DNA from: JAGXTF01 sp044224315
GTDB taxonomy: Bacteria; Bacteroidota; Bacteroidia; NS11-12g; UBA955
DNA: 64,000 bases
Direction of reading: 5' to 3'
Assembly: GCA_044224315.1 (NCBI GenBank)
Contig: JBGAKR010000002.1
Coordinates: forward strand, 496,001-560,000
In this document: positions 23,803 through 33,764 of the stretch, one piece after another
How positions within the stretch are numbered: the first letter of the stretch is position 1
How the letters are laid out: each line of letters opens with the position of its first letter
The notes under the pieces: model-generated
Databases searched by the model: none
The model's input: only the letters and a program-made list of their open reading frames with translations
Told to the model about the DNA's origin: nothing
Translations under genes and position numbers: made by a program

Positions 23803-25299
23803 ATGAACCCCAGCAACTCCAAAAGCGCGAAAGAGGCGCTGAAGACCGAACATTTCACACAGGATCCGCGGGTATTGCAATGCCTTAAGGAGCTTGAAGA
23901 ATTTAAAAAAACCAACCCATTTGTTGTATCGGATGTAATTGATGCGCAAGGCAATCAATACGTAAATCTGGTGCAAAAAGGCGGTGGTGTTTTGGGCGTT
24001 GCCCTGGTAGGATATACCTATGTACTGGAGCAGGCTGGTATTCGTTTTCTGCGCCTTGCAGGTACCAGTGCCGGAGCCATTAATACGGCCCTGATGACCA
24101 TTATAAAAAACAAGCAGGATACCAAAAGCGAAGAAATTTTAAAAATTATTTGCGACCTCAATTTCTTTAACCTGGTGGATGGACATCCTGCGGCACGCTG
24201 GGTCATTAAAAATTTTATTACCAACGAAAATTTTACCAAAAAAATCAAGTTTTGGATATACGCAATTCTGGGCCTATTTGGGCTATTAATTGTAAGTGAT
24301 ATCACCCTTTTAGGACTCGAAAACCATTACCCAAACCTTTACAGGGTAACGGTGCTTAGCTTTGTACTTACAGGATTCTATTTAGTATTTCTATCGGTAA
24401 TCCTGTTCTACATCAGCAATTTATTTACCCGTTTGAAAAATGCAGGATTTGGTATCAATCCGGGTGATTATTTTTACGATTGGTTGAAGAAAAACATGCG
24501 CGACAAGGGAGTATTTACTGTAACTGATTTAAAAGCCAAAGCATCCCAAAAAGTACCCGGCCTTCAATTGCGTGATCACAGAGAAGAAGCCTCAGACGAC
24601 CTGGTTGGCGATGTTACATTTATTACATCCGAATTGGTAACCCAGAATAAAATTCAGTTTCCTGAAATGTGTGATTTATTTAAATCTAAAGCCGAGATAG
24701 ATAAACTACAACCCGCGGGTTTTGTGCGCGCTTCAATGTCGATTCCGGTATTTTTTGAAAGTTATTTTATCAATAATATTCCTGTTGACGACCCTGATGT
24801 GAAAGCCGCCTGGATGCATCGTTTTGGCATCGAAAATCCGCCACCTTCCACCCGTTTTGTAGATGGTGGTATGCTAAGTAATTTTCCCATTAATATATTT
24901 TTCAATCCAAAAGTTACCAAACCCCGTTTGCCATCTTTTGGCATTGACCTGGATGACAGCAGCCCCGAAGACCAAAGCAACGACGCGGCCGACTGGACCC
25001 TGGGAGGATATATGGGACGTATGTTTAACACCATACGATACTATTACGACAAGGATTTTTTATTGAAAAATAAAATATTTGAAAAAGGAATCGGAAAAGT
25101 AAGATTGCCGGAATTTAACTGGTTGAATTTTTTTATGAAAGACCAGGACAAAATAGAAATGTTTGTACGCGGAGCCCAAGCTGCAACTGATTTTTTGAAA
25201 AACTTTGACTGGGAGGAGTATAAAGACAGTCGGGAAAAATTCAAAGCCCAAATGGATGAAAAAAATAATGCTGTTTTTGGAGGCAGCTTAAAACCCTAA
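23803..25299 (+). CDS. Patatin-like phospholipase with two internal membrane segments
   Basis: A 498-residue protein. The oxyanion-hole region is KGGGVLGVALVG, the nucleophile elbow GTSAG (Ser89) and the dyad Asp is in VDGGMLSNFP (D354), so the catalytic Ser-Asp dyad is complete. Unusually, two hydrophobic helices (about 151-172 and 183-204) are inserted between the two halves of the catalytic domain, which should anchor it to the inner membrane. The N-terminal ~50 residues are polar. A TATGTTTG box (23759-23766) with TTTTTG upstream at 17-bp spacing is the likely promoter. A membrane protein gene follows after 3 nt, forming an operon. Confidence 0.88.
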   Translation: MNPSNSKSAKEALKTEHFTQDPRVLQCLKELEEFKKTNPFVVSDVIDAQGNQYVNLVQKGGGVLGVALVGYTYVLEQAGIRFLRLAGTSAGAINTALMTIIKNKQDTKSEEILKIICDLNFFNLVDGHPAARWVIKNFITNENFTKKIKFWIYAILGLFGLLIVSDITLLGLENHYPNLYRVTVLSFVLTGFYLVFLSVILFYISNLFTRLKNAGFGINPGDYFYDWLKKNMRDKGVFTVTDLKAKASQKVPGLQLRDHREEASDDLVGDVTFITSELVTQNKIQFPEMCDLFKSKAEIDKLQPAGFVRASMSIPVFFESYFINNIPVDDPDVKAAWMHRFGIENPPPSTRFVDGGMLSNFPINIFFNPKVTKPRLPSFGIDLDDSSPEDQSNDAADWTLGGYMGRMFNTIRYYYDKDFLLKNKIFEKGIGKVRLPEFNWLNFFMKDQDKIEMFVRGAQAATDFLKNFDWEEYKDSREKFKAQMDEKNNAVFGGSLKP

Positions 25300-25302
25300 A
25301 TC

Positions 25303-25974
25303 ATGGATTTATTTATAGAGATTCCGAATACCTGGATGTGGTTTTGCATTTGCTTTGGTGCTGCCATGTTTACATCCATGCTGATGAGTATGCATGCCGA
25401 AAAGTTTATGACCCGTGACGGATCTACCAGAAAATTCAGCATCATGAATCTCGAATTTCCATCGTCACCGTTGGACATTGTGAATACCATTCGCGGAATT
25501 TATAAATTACCCGAACCTGCTTCGGGTAAGAGTTTAAAGGCCCTTAAAAACAATTTGTATATCGACTTTTTATTTATGCCCGCCATTTATGGGTCGATAT
25601 TTTTATTGTGCATGCATGTATCATCAAAAACCACCTGGCTGGGGCATCCGGCATTTGCTTTATTTGCCTGGTTGCAAATTGTATGTTGGTTATTTGATGT
25701 GATTGAGAACATTTATTTATTGCGAAAAATTCAGCCCGAAGTTGAAGCATCCAGCAACCTGGTTCACAACCTATACCGCTATTTGGTGGTTATTAAATGG
25801 GGTATAGCTTTGTTGGGAGGTGTATGCGCCTTGATGGTGCTATTGTATTTCTGGTTTACAGGCAGATATAATCACAATAATTTGTATTTTGTTTTTATAC
25901 TGTTAATTGAAATAGCAGGTTTATTTCTTCTCAAGAAATTGCTAACTCCCAAGGCAAAAGCCAACCCGAAATAA
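25303..25974 (+). CDS. Integral membrane protein, about five helices, unrecognised
   Basis: A 223-residue protein with hydrophobic segments at about 9-31, 84-107, 115-140, 160-185 and 190-213. A conserved-looking cytoplasmic or periplasmic stretch lies between the first and second (MHAEKFMTRDGSTRKFSIMNLEFPSSPLDIVNTIRGIYK). I recognise no family. It starts 3 nt after the membrane-inserted patatin gene, so the two are almost certainly co-expressed and may form a complex acting on membrane lipids. Confidence 0.7.
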   Translation: MDLFIEIPNTWMWFCICFGAAMFTSMLMSMHAEKFMTRDGSTRKFSIMNLEFPSSPLDIVNTIRGIYKLPEPASGKSLKALKNNLYIDFLFMPAIYGSIFLLCMHVSSKTTWLGHPAFALFAWLQIVCWLFDVIENIYLLRKIQPEVEASSNLVHNLYRYLVVIKWGIALLGGVCALMVLLYFWFTGRYNHNNLYFVFILLIEIAGLFLLKKLLTPKAKANPK

Positions 25975-25996
25975 TTTAATTTGCGGCAGGATTTTT

Positions 25997-26575
25997 ATGC
26001 TTGAATTAAACTTCACTCCTTTCCCGGTTTTAGAAACCAAGAGATTGATATTGCGCAAACCAGAAATGGGCGATGCCACGGCTATGTTTAAAATGCGCAG
26101 CAACCCGGATGTGATGTCTCAGATTGCACGGCCCATTGCCAAAACCCTGGAAGATGCCGAAAAACTGATACAGGTATTTGAGGATCGCAATAACGAAAAC
26201 CTGGGAATAACCTGGGCTATAACCCTCAAGGGTAAAAATGAAATGATAGGTACTATGGGATTCTGGCGCATTGAAGCCGAAAATCACCGGGCCGAAATTG
26301 GGTACATGCTTAGCCCCGATTATTGGCGGCAGGGCATCATGCACGAAGCGATTGAAATATGCCTGGAATATGCATTTAAAACCCTCAATTTCAACTCCAT
26401 CGAAGGTCATACAAGTCCGGAAAATATAGCATCCCAATCCACCCTAAGAAAAGCCGGATTTGTAAAGGAAGCCCATTTCAGAGAAAACCTTTACTTTGAG
26501 GGCGGCTATAGAGATTCGGTGGTATTTGCATTATTGGCAAGCGATTACAAAGCCTTGAATTCACCCCTAAATTAA
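25997..26575 (+). CDS. RimJ/RimL-type GNAT acetyltransferase
   Basis: A 192-residue GNAT enzyme. It opens with the RimJ/RimL pattern LETKRLILRKPEMGDATAMF. Motif A is AEIGYMLSPDYWRQGIMHEAIEICLEYAF, where WRQGIM replaces the usual (Q/R)-x-x-G-x-(G/A) loop, and it ends with ENIASQSTLRKAGFVKEAHFRENLYFEGGYRDSVVFALL, typical of enzymes that acetylate protein N-termini or antibiotics. The substrate is unknown. It is 22 bp downstream of the membrane protein gene and may belong to the same operon. Confidence 0.85.
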   Translation: MLELNFTPFPVLETKRLILRKPEMGDATAMFKMRSNPDVMSQIARPIAKTLEDAEKLIQVFEDRNNENLGITWAITLKGKNEMIGTMGFWRIEAENHRAEIGYMLSPDYWRQGIMHEAIEICLEYAFKTLNFNSIEGHTSPENIASQSTLRKAGFVKEAHFRENLYFEGGYRDSVVFALLASDYKALNSPLN

Positions 26576-26609
26576 TTAATTGCACAATTTTTGTTGCCAT
26601 AGTTTATCC

Positions 26610-28748
26610 ATGAAAAAATTCCTTCTGATAGTAGTTTTTTTTAATTTGTTTTCTGTCATTTGGGCGCAAACCCCAAAAGAAAATCGGGATAAATTTGATT
26701 GGTACTATACACCATGGTTGGACAGCATCAACCAAAACAACCTGGATAGCCAAACATTTCAAATATTTAACCAGGGAAAAACAGGATGGATGGATGTGAA
26801 TTACGGCATTTTATGTGCGCCAATTTTTACAAAAACTTTACCTCCTCAAAGGTTCTCTGCAGAATATTATAATGATATTTGGCTAACCTGGGGAAGTTTT
26901 GGAAACAAATGGGGTATTTACCAACGACGTAATGAATACTACCTCGACACAGGATTAATCATTGCCTGCGAATTTGATAGCATTATTGTTGCAAAAAGAA
27001 CCAAGGATGAATTGCATTTAAAAGCCTGGAAAGGCAAAAAGGCGAAGCTCTATAATGTACTTAATAACGCATGGATAGATGCAAATAATAAAATAAACCC
27101 AATAATTTATGAACCGCCTTTAATTAAGGAGGAACCACAGGAAGGAGTAGATATACCAGACTTCAACACTGTAGCTGGCCCGATTGAGAATTATCAAACT
27201 ACTAATGGATATATGGAGAAAGATGTTGGAGCAATTAACAGTCCGTATCCTCCCGGTTTTGAAAGTCAACAAACTTCAAATGAGCCAAAATCCAAATTAA
27301 AAAACCGTCATAAATATATCAAATCCATAACTGACTCAAATACCTTAAAATACGGACTATATTCCGGAGATGCAGATTCATTCATTATAAAACCTTTATA
27401 TAAAAGAATAGAAAGGGATGATGCCAACAATTATTTCTGCTATTTATTCAATACGAATAATCATTTTATAGTGCTTGATAGCAATGGAATTCCACTCACA
27501 CACATTTTAACTGAAATCGACATGCACAGGGTACCTCAATTCAACATAGTGAAAGGACTCTCGGGAATGGAATTTATTTATAACAAACAAATGCGATTAT
27601 TATGGCCCGATTCATTTCTAAGGGTAAACAATGGACCAACAGTTCCTTTTGCTAATGTTACCAAAAAGGACTTTAGCATGCAACTATTTGATTATAATAA
27701 ACTGGTATTATTACCGGAAAAATTTGATGCCATATTTTTGGGAAGCAATCTGCCTCTATTAATAGCCGAACAGAAAGGCTATTTAATTATCCGCAATTAT
27801 GATGAAAATAAAACCATAAAAGTAAAAAAAGCCCGGTTTACTTATTACTGTATAGCTAGCACATTGGTAATTCGCAAAAAAAACAAGAACTACCTTATGA
27901 ATCTCCGCAGTGGAGAGGTGGCAAAAAAGGGCTGGGACAGCATTCAGACAACAGCCATTCCGTATATAGAAGGTGATATTTCCGTTAAAAAACAAAATCG
28001 ATTGAAGGATATTTTTATTGTATATGAAAAAGGTAAAATGGGATTGATTGACCACAACAAAAACCTGTTATTAAAGCCCGAATATGACAAGTCAATTTCA
28101 GCTAACAGGAAATTCCCGGGCTTATTAACCTTTGTAACCGGCAACAAATACACCCTTTATAGCGCCATTTCAAACCTTGTATTAGCTAAAGACATTGACT
28201 CCTTTAGGTATATAAATTACTCTGTGAATATTTACGGAAGTAGTTATAATGGCCATTATTACAACCAAAAAAATGGTGATAAATATTTGCTCGCATTTCA
28301 CAGCAATAACAAATGGGGAATACTTTACAATTCTGAAGCGATTGAAATTCCACCGATTTATGACAGCATAGTAAGTATAAACAGTCGGTTGTTTTTTGTT
28401 AAATCATTGAAATACCATTTATTGAACAGCAATTTCAACTACCTGCAGGATGTAGGCTATGACAGTGTGGAAAAGATTGAAAACAAATATATGTTGTTAA
28501 AAAAAGGGCATCTGTATTTTTTTATGAATACATCCAACCAATTAATTCCTGAAACTGGAACCCCATGGCTCTCTAAAATTCAATTCCCTTATTCACAAAT
28601 CATTTACCTGTACAAGAAAGATAATTTATTTGGTTTGATTAGAACTGCATACTATGAAACACCTGCATTATTAGAGGATGTGCGGTACGGTAAAAATCAA
28701 TTATTATGGGCCAAAATCAACGGTAAATGGGGGATTATAGAACAATGA
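26610..28748 (+). CDS. Exported WG-repeat protein (first of a coupled pair)
   Basis: A 712-residue protein from ATG 26610 with a signal peptide (MKKFLLIVVFFNLFSVIWAQ). Many short units have the WG-repeat look: KWGIYQRRNEYYLDTG, KYGLYSGDADSFIIKPLYKRI, KMGLIDHNKNLLLKPEYDKS, KWGILYNSEAIEIPPIYDSI, LFGLIRTAYYETP and the final KWGIIEQ. WG repeats form beta-propeller-like or solenoid surfaces; their ligands are unknown. The last codons overlap the start of the next gene (ATGA), so the two are translationally coupled and may interact. Confidence 0.78.
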   Translation: MKKFLLIVVFFNLFSVIWAQTPKENRDKFDWYYTPWLDSINQNNLDSQTFQIFNQGKTGWMDVNYGILCAPIFTKTLPPQRFSAEYYNDIWLTWGSFGNKWGIYQRRNEYYLDTGLIIACEFDSIIVAKRTKDELHLKAWKGKKAKLYNVLNNAWIDANNKINPIIYEPPLIKEEPQEGVDIPDFNTVAGPIENYQTTNGYMEKDVGAINSPYPPGFESQQTSNEPKSKLKNRHKYIKSITDSNTLKYGLYSGDADSFIIKPLYKRIERDDANNYFCYLFNTNNHFIVLDSNGIPLTHILTEIDMHRVPQFNIVKGLSGMEFIYNKQMRLLWPDSFLRVNNGPTVPFANVTKKDFSMQLFDYNKLVLLPEKFDAIFLGSNLPLLIAEQKGYLIIRNYDENKTIKVKKARFTYYCIASTLVIRKKNKNYLMNLRSGEVAKKGWDSIQTTAIPYIEGDISVKKQNRLKDIFIVYEKGKMGLIDHNKNLLLKPEYDKSISANRKFPGLLTFVTGNKYTLYSAISNLVLAKDIDSFRYINYSVNIYGSSYNGHYYNQKNGDKYLLAFHSNNKWGILYNSEAIEIPPIYDSIVSINSRLFFVKSLKYHLLNSNFNYLQDVGYDSVEKIENKYMLLKKGHLYFFMNTSNQLIPETGTPWLSKIQFPYSQIIYLYKKDNLFGLIRTAYYETPALLEDVRYGKNQLLWAKINGKWGIIEQ

Positions 28749-31700
28749 GAAAATACTTTTTTATAATTCTGATTTTTGGATTTGCCATTCAAAATGGTTA
28801 CAGTCAAAGCAGCGACAGCATGGTATATGGCGGGGATTGTGATGGGTGGCGATTGGTGACCTGGAAACTGGAAAATAATCGCTGTTATTTCAAAGAATAC
28901 TTGAATAACACCCTTAGAAGCGAAGGATGGATGATGCAACCCTATAATGAGGTAAAGTTACACAACCCGGTTTACGATAGTTTAGTTACATTTTATGACC
29001 AGAAAGGGAACTGGGAAAAATCATACCGGTATAGATTTGACCGCTTGATTGAGACCCAGGAATATCTTAATGGCAGAGTGATATACAAAGTTTATAACAA
29101 CCCCAATAAAGAAATATATCGCATTACAGAGCTGTATTTAGATGGCCAATTAAAAGAAAAAACAATTGTAAATGATTCCCTGATTTACAACCTGTTTTTT
29201 ATTGAATACAAAAGCGAACCTGAGGTAACTGTTTATAACAGAGATAAACGATCTTATAATCAATACTACACTACCTGGAGTAGTGGGGATACCCTTTTTA
29301 AACAATATGTAGGTGAATACTTGCAACCAAAAGATTTGCTATTATTTATAAAACCAGATAAAAAGAAACTCTTTCCCACAATCATAAAAAGCCATAATCC
29401 CCGTAAAAAAACTGAAATAATTGAGCACCTGGATATATATGGAAGTACCATCGGAACAGAAATTTATGATTCGAAAAAAACACTGCTGAGTAGTTGGGAA
29501 TACGATGCAGAAAAAAACGAAAACCGGTTTTATTTTGATAGCCTGGGCCATGAAAAACATCTAAAAGGCAGGGTATTTAAAACCGATGCAACCACCCCTA
29601 TGTCAATACGACTGGACAATGGAGACTCTCTTCTATACTATGCCGAAGGGGATAGATTAAGTTTGGATATTTTTCGCGGAGCACGCATGCTAACACGCAA
29701 AATACTGTACTTTAAATACCATACAACTTTAGAAAATTATAGGTTTGATAATCAAAGTGAAATAATTTCTGAATATTTAGTACATAAATTACTGGAATGG
29801 TATCGCAAAGACGATATGGAACGCGCATTTGAAGACAATAAAGAAGAAATTATCAACTATTATACAGATGGGTCAGTAAGGAGTTTTTTTTATATCGAAA
29901 ATCACCATCGGTATGATTATGTACCCGATAGCGGCGAAACAAATATTTTTCTTTTTCCAGACCTCAATGAATCGCAAATAGACAAAGACCTGGCCAGCTG
30001 CAAATATGGGGTTAGAGAAGGTTTCGGTTGGCTTGTGCAGCCCATTTACGACAATATAGACATTATCAACTATATCAACAATTACTATATCAATTCCTTT
30101 TTATGGCGCTGTGAGATCGGAGATAGTTTGCACCTCGTAGATATTTTTGGAAACATCATTTACAAAATGCATCATTTAGATGCAGACAAATGGATAAGAA
30201 CCACTGCACTTAGCCGCCAATACCTGAATACATCGGAGTCGTTTTTGCTTTGTAAAAACAATAGTAACACATTGACAATAGAAGACCGAAAAGGTAAAAT
30301 ACTCTTCACTTATTCAAACCCCGGTGCCCATTTTGATTACCGCTGTTTCAACACAGAATCATTGACTTTTACCAAAGATGGCAACACTTATTTTCACCGC
30401 TACGATGGCAAGGAATGGAAGATACAAGGGGAATTTGATAACGGCTACGCAATTGCCGGTTTCTCTGTAGCATTTTTACAAAACGCGACTAAAACCAGAG
30501 AAAATCCATTGAGGTATGTGACGTTTAAAAATGGAGGCCTGATGAAATACAATTTCAGTATGTACAATCATGACACCTTGCTTATCTACACCGATTCGGG
30601 ATTAGTGGCCTACGATATTAATGCACAAAAAATAATCCGGAAAATTGAATTCATGGGAATTCCAAAATCCAGCGAATACGAATTTGGCTATAAAAAGAAA
30701 AATGCGTACCCAGTAATAAACTTCCAAGGCCAACGGGGTATGATTAGCCCAATAACCGGGAATATGCTTACTCCATTTCAGTATGAATTTATCCAGGATA
30801 ATATTTTTAAACGTGATGGGAAGTGGGGCCTGTTTAACAAAGACAATACCCGTGAAATAATCCATAATGTTGATACGATATTAAGTTTAAAATTATATCA
30901 TGATGAAGATATTTTTACACATACAAATCAAGGTTGGATGGTGCACAATTCGCTTGGAGGCCCATTACTAAAAAACCCGGTAGATGAATTAATACTTGTA
31001 GAGCACCCTGAAAATTATAACAGATATTTATGCGCCTTAAAAAACGGTGAAATTTATTGGCAAGACACGATCCAACTTAATAATTCAAATGAAAAACTTT
31101 GGGCCAATATTGGTACATTGTTATTCAAAAATATTTATTCCAAAAAATACGGCATTCTAAAAAACGGAAAGGTAATATTCACCGCAGATTACGACCAAAT
31201 CACCACCTACACCCGTACCCCGGATTACACCATAAATGAGGATTTGCGCTACAAACCAGCTCAGTATGTACTCAACCGAAACAACACTACACACATTTAT
31301 AACATTGCAATTGGCAATAGTACTGCACTCCCCTCTTTCGTAAATTCGGAAACCAGGGGTTCACAAATATGGGGGCTCGACTCTTTGGGTAAAATCAGCA
31401 TAATTAAATGCGACGGGAATGCAAAAATCCCAAAAAATGTAACTCATATAGGCAGGGATAAACAGTACTTGTGGTTTTCCCGGGCCCAACCCACAAATGG
31501 CACAGATTATGGTTATACCAATTTCCAATGGGAATTGATGGATTCCCGAACAGGCTATATAACTCCATATAAATTCTTCACCCCTTACGATGTTGAATTT
31601 AAGGGTAAATTGTTATTTTTAAAACATGCAGATATGAAATATTACGTTCACAATGATTCTCTAAAAATCCTCTTTGATAAAGGCTTTGATGAGATCTTTT

Positions 31701-32773
31701 ACAATAAATTTTCATACAAAACTGAATCCGTTTTTTTTGGCAAGATTCGCAACGAATTTTATGAAATAAATACCCAAACTGCAAGTGTAAATCAGCTTAA
31801 TTACAAAAACCCAGCCCACATAGGCCATGGCTACCTGATATTTGACGACAGCATAGTGCGGTATGTCAACGCAGATAACTCCAAAGTATTTGCGAGTGCA
31901 TCTTATTTTTTGGGTGAAATCAACCTTACAAATTATACCCAATACAGGCAAAATTATTTTGATTCTTTAAAAATGTTGAAAGACAATTTTTTGACCTTGA
32001 CGGCGGCTTACATTGAAACGACCAATCGAAAAAATTATAATTATTCATACTGGAATAGGGTAGACGTTTTTCCGAAAGTAGAATATTATACCGGAATACT
32101 TCGCAAAAAAGAAATAGAGCTGGAAAATGCCCGTGAACTGGAAAAATTGAAGGCTGCTAAAAGTAAAAAAACAAATTCTAAAACTCCAACAATCGAGCAA
32201 AAGAATGATTCAGAAGAGGGATATGCCGAAGCTTATGAAAACGTAGAAGGTGTGGCCGAACCCATGTATGACGGATACCATTCACCTGTTGAAATGCCTG
32301 TGCACCGATTTTATTCGCAATTTGCCAGCAACTCATGGTTTAATAACCTGGAATTGGGTCCGCAAATTTTGCATTTTACTGATTTTAACGAGGCCTATTA
32401 TAACTGGGCTGGCAGATTATCAAACGATGACGAATTATTTATCAATTTAAAGGATAATAATTACCAGTTCCTACATATTTATTTTGATGTAAGAAAAGCA
32501 AAGGTTTACCGATTTAATTTATATTCAATACTTTCTCCGGAAAAAATCAGTACATTAAATTCAATGTTATATTTAAAATTAAAGGACATTCCTAAAGTAG
32601 ATTTTCCATGCGTGCAGGGTGCTGATTTTGTAAAATTCTTCAACAATCGCTTTACAATATCGCATACTGGGATTGAATTATTTGATTTAAGTGGAAAGGC
32701 TTATTCTCTGGAACTAAACGAAATCAGCCCATTCCTAAACAGTATGGGAATTCAGATGTTACAATTACCATGA
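28745..32773 (+). CDS. Very large exported WG-repeat-like protein (second of a coupled pair)
   Basis: A 1342-residue protein from ATG 28745 with a signal peptide (MRKYFFIILIFGFAIQNGYSQ). The N-terminal ~350 residues resemble MORN-variant/text-like units (FYDQKGNWEKSYRYRFDRL, TEIYDSKKTLLSSWEYDAEKN). The middle has WG-like repeats (KYGVREGFGWLVQPIYDNIDI, GKWGLFNKDNTREIIHNVD, KYGILKNGKVIFTADYDQI). A charged low-complexity linker lies near 1140-1190, and the C-terminal ~160 residues end in a domain with FDLSGKAYSLELNEISPFLNSMG, which might be DUF3298-like (weak). The function is unknown. It converges with the EamA gene with an 11-bp gap. Confidence 0.75.
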   Translation: MRKYFFIILIFGFAIQNGYSQSSDSMVYGGDCDGWRLVTWKLENNRCYFKEYLNNTLRSEGWMMQPYNEVKLHNPVYDSLVTFYDQKGNWEKSYRYRFDRLIETQEYLNGRVIYKVYNNPNKEIYRITELYLDGQLKEKTIVNDSLIYNLFFIEYKSEPEVTVYNRDKRSYNQYYTTWSSGDTLFKQYVGEYLQPKDLLLFIKPDKKKLFPTIIKSHNPRKKTEIIEHLDIYGSTIGTEIYDSKKTLLSSWEYDAEKNENRFYFDSLGHEKHLKGRVFKTDATTPMSIRLDNGDSLLYYAEGDRLSLDIFRGARMLTRKILYFKYHTTLENYRFDNQSEIISEYLVHKLLEWYRKDDMERAFEDNKEEIINYYTDGSVRSFFYIENHHRYDYVPDSGETNIFLFPDLNESQIDKDLASCKYGVREGFGWLVQPIYDNIDIINYINNYYINSFLWRCEIGDSLHLVDIFGNIIYKMHHLDADKWIRTTALSRQYLNTSESFLLCKNNSNTLTIEDRKGKILFTYSNPGAHFDYRCFNTESLTFTKDGNTYFHRYDGKEWKIQGEFDNGYAIAGFSVAFLQNATKTRENPLRYVTFKNGGLMKYNFSMYNHDTLLIYTDSGLVAYDINAQKIIRKIEFMGIPKSSEYEFGYKKKNAYPVINFQGQRGMISPITGNMLTPFQYEFIQDNIFKRDGKWGLFNKDNTREIIHNVDTILSLKLYHDEDIFTHTNQGWMVHNSLGGPLLKNPVDELILVEHPENYNRYLCALKNGEIYWQDTIQLNNSNEKLWANIGTLLFKNIYSKKYGILKNGKVIFTADYDQITTYTRTPDYTINEDLRYKPAQYVLNRNNTTHIYNIAIGNSTALPSFVNSETRGSQIWGLDSLGKISIIKCDGNAKIPKNVTHIGRDKQYLWFSRAQPTNGTDYGYTNFQWELMDSRTGYITPYKFFTPYDVEFKGKLLFLKHADMKYYVHNDSLKILFDKGFDEIFYNKFSYKTESVFFGKIRNEFYEINTQTASVNQLNYKNPAHIGHGYLIFDDSIVRYVNADNSKVFASASYFLGEINLTNYTQYRQNYFDSLKMLKDNFLTLTAAYIETTNRKNYNYSYWNRVDVFPKVEYYTGILRKKEIELENARELEKLKAAKSKKTNSKTPTIEQKNDSEEGYAEAYENVEGVAEPMYDGYHSPVEMPVHRFYSQFASNSWFNNLELGPQILHFTDFNEAYYNWAGRLSNDDELFINLKDNNYQFLHIYFDVRKAKVYRFNLYSILSPEKISTLNSMLYLKLKDIPKVDFPCVQGADFVKFFNNRFTISHTGIELFDLSGKAYSLELNEISPFLNSMGIQMLQLP

Positions 32774-32784
32774 TGCATAGAGCC

Positions 32785-33750
32785 TTACTCGCGCACTACC
32801 AATTCCAAAGCTGCCTCCCTTTTGCGCCGGCGGTAATCGATAAATGTTTGGATAAAAACCGAAAGTAGAATGAGCATTGCCCCAATATAAAACCAAATAT
32901 TTAATTGATTATTTTCTTTAAAAATAATTGCCCCTAAAATTATTCCATAAATGGGTTCAAGATTAACGGTAAGATTGGAGGTAAACACCGATAACTCGCG
33001 CAAAGCATAAGCCCCCAGGTAAAAAGTAAGGTTGGTGCAAACAACTACCAAAATTAGTATCCAAACCAGGTCATAATTATGATTGGCTGGATCGAATTTT
33101 GGCCATAAAGCAGCATGGCTATCAGTTAAAAAAGGAACCATCAAACCCAGTACCAGTGCACCCGATAGCATTTCGAGGGCAGATAGAGTGAGGGTATCGG
33201 TTTTATTAATATTTTTTTTATTTAATACTGTAAATAATGCAGCTAAAAATGCACTTATAACTCCGGTAATTATGGCCATGGGGTAATTAATTCCCACACC
33301 AGTTTGCTGCGGTGTGGCAAAATAGATGAGTAAAATTCCTGCCAGAACGAGCATACCCAACACAATCTCGATGGGACGGAAAGGAACTTTATTTATCAGC
33401 GGTTCTAAAATAGCCGAAAAGAATGAAGCTGAACCCAAACACGCCAATGTGATGGATGCAGAATTGCCCAATTTAATACTGCCATAAAAAGTAAGCCAGT
33501 GTGCGCATACCAGCAGGCCAATACCCATAAAAAGAGCAATATCGCGCAGGCTCATTTTCTTTAAACTACGCCATACAAACGGGATGCAGAAATACACAAT
33601 GGCCGTTAAACTCATTCGGTGCCAAACCAGCAAAAACGAATTGTACGAAATGGCCTTGCCCAATATGGCTGTAAACCCCCATAAAAAAACAGCGGTATGA
33701 AGAAAAAATAAGGCTTTAACACGGGGATGCATGCCTGCAAAAATAGGCAT
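32785..33750 (-). CDS. EamA/DMT-superfamily transporter
   Basis: A 321-residue inner-membrane protein with about ten hydrophobic helices in two repeated halves, each an EamA unit. The first half begins LFFLHTAVFLWGFTAILGKAI, a typical first-helix signature, and the second half begins GINYPMAIITGVISAFLAALFTVLNKK. These proteins export or import small metabolites such as amino acids or nucleotide sugars; the substrate cannot be predicted. The C-terminus is basic (YRRRKREAALE). It is 14 bp downstream of the RssA-like patatin on the same strand. Confidence 0.85.
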   Translation of the reverse strand: MPIFAGMHPRVKALFFLHTAVFLWGFTAILGKAISYNSFLLVWHRMSLTAIVYFCIPFVWRSLKKMSLRDIALFMGIGLLVCAHWLTFYGSIKLGNSASITLACLGSASFFSAILEPLINKVPFRPIEIVLGMLVLAGILLIYFATPQQTGVGINYPMAIITGVISAFLAALFTVLNKKNINKTDTLTLSALEMLSGALVLGLMVPFLTDSHAALWPKFDPANHNYDLVWILILVVVCTNLTFYLGAYALRELSVFTSNLTVNLEPIYGIILGAIIFKENNQLNIWFYIGAMLILLSVFIQTFIDYRRRKREAALELVVRE

Positions 33751-33764
33751 GGCGCAGTATCAAA

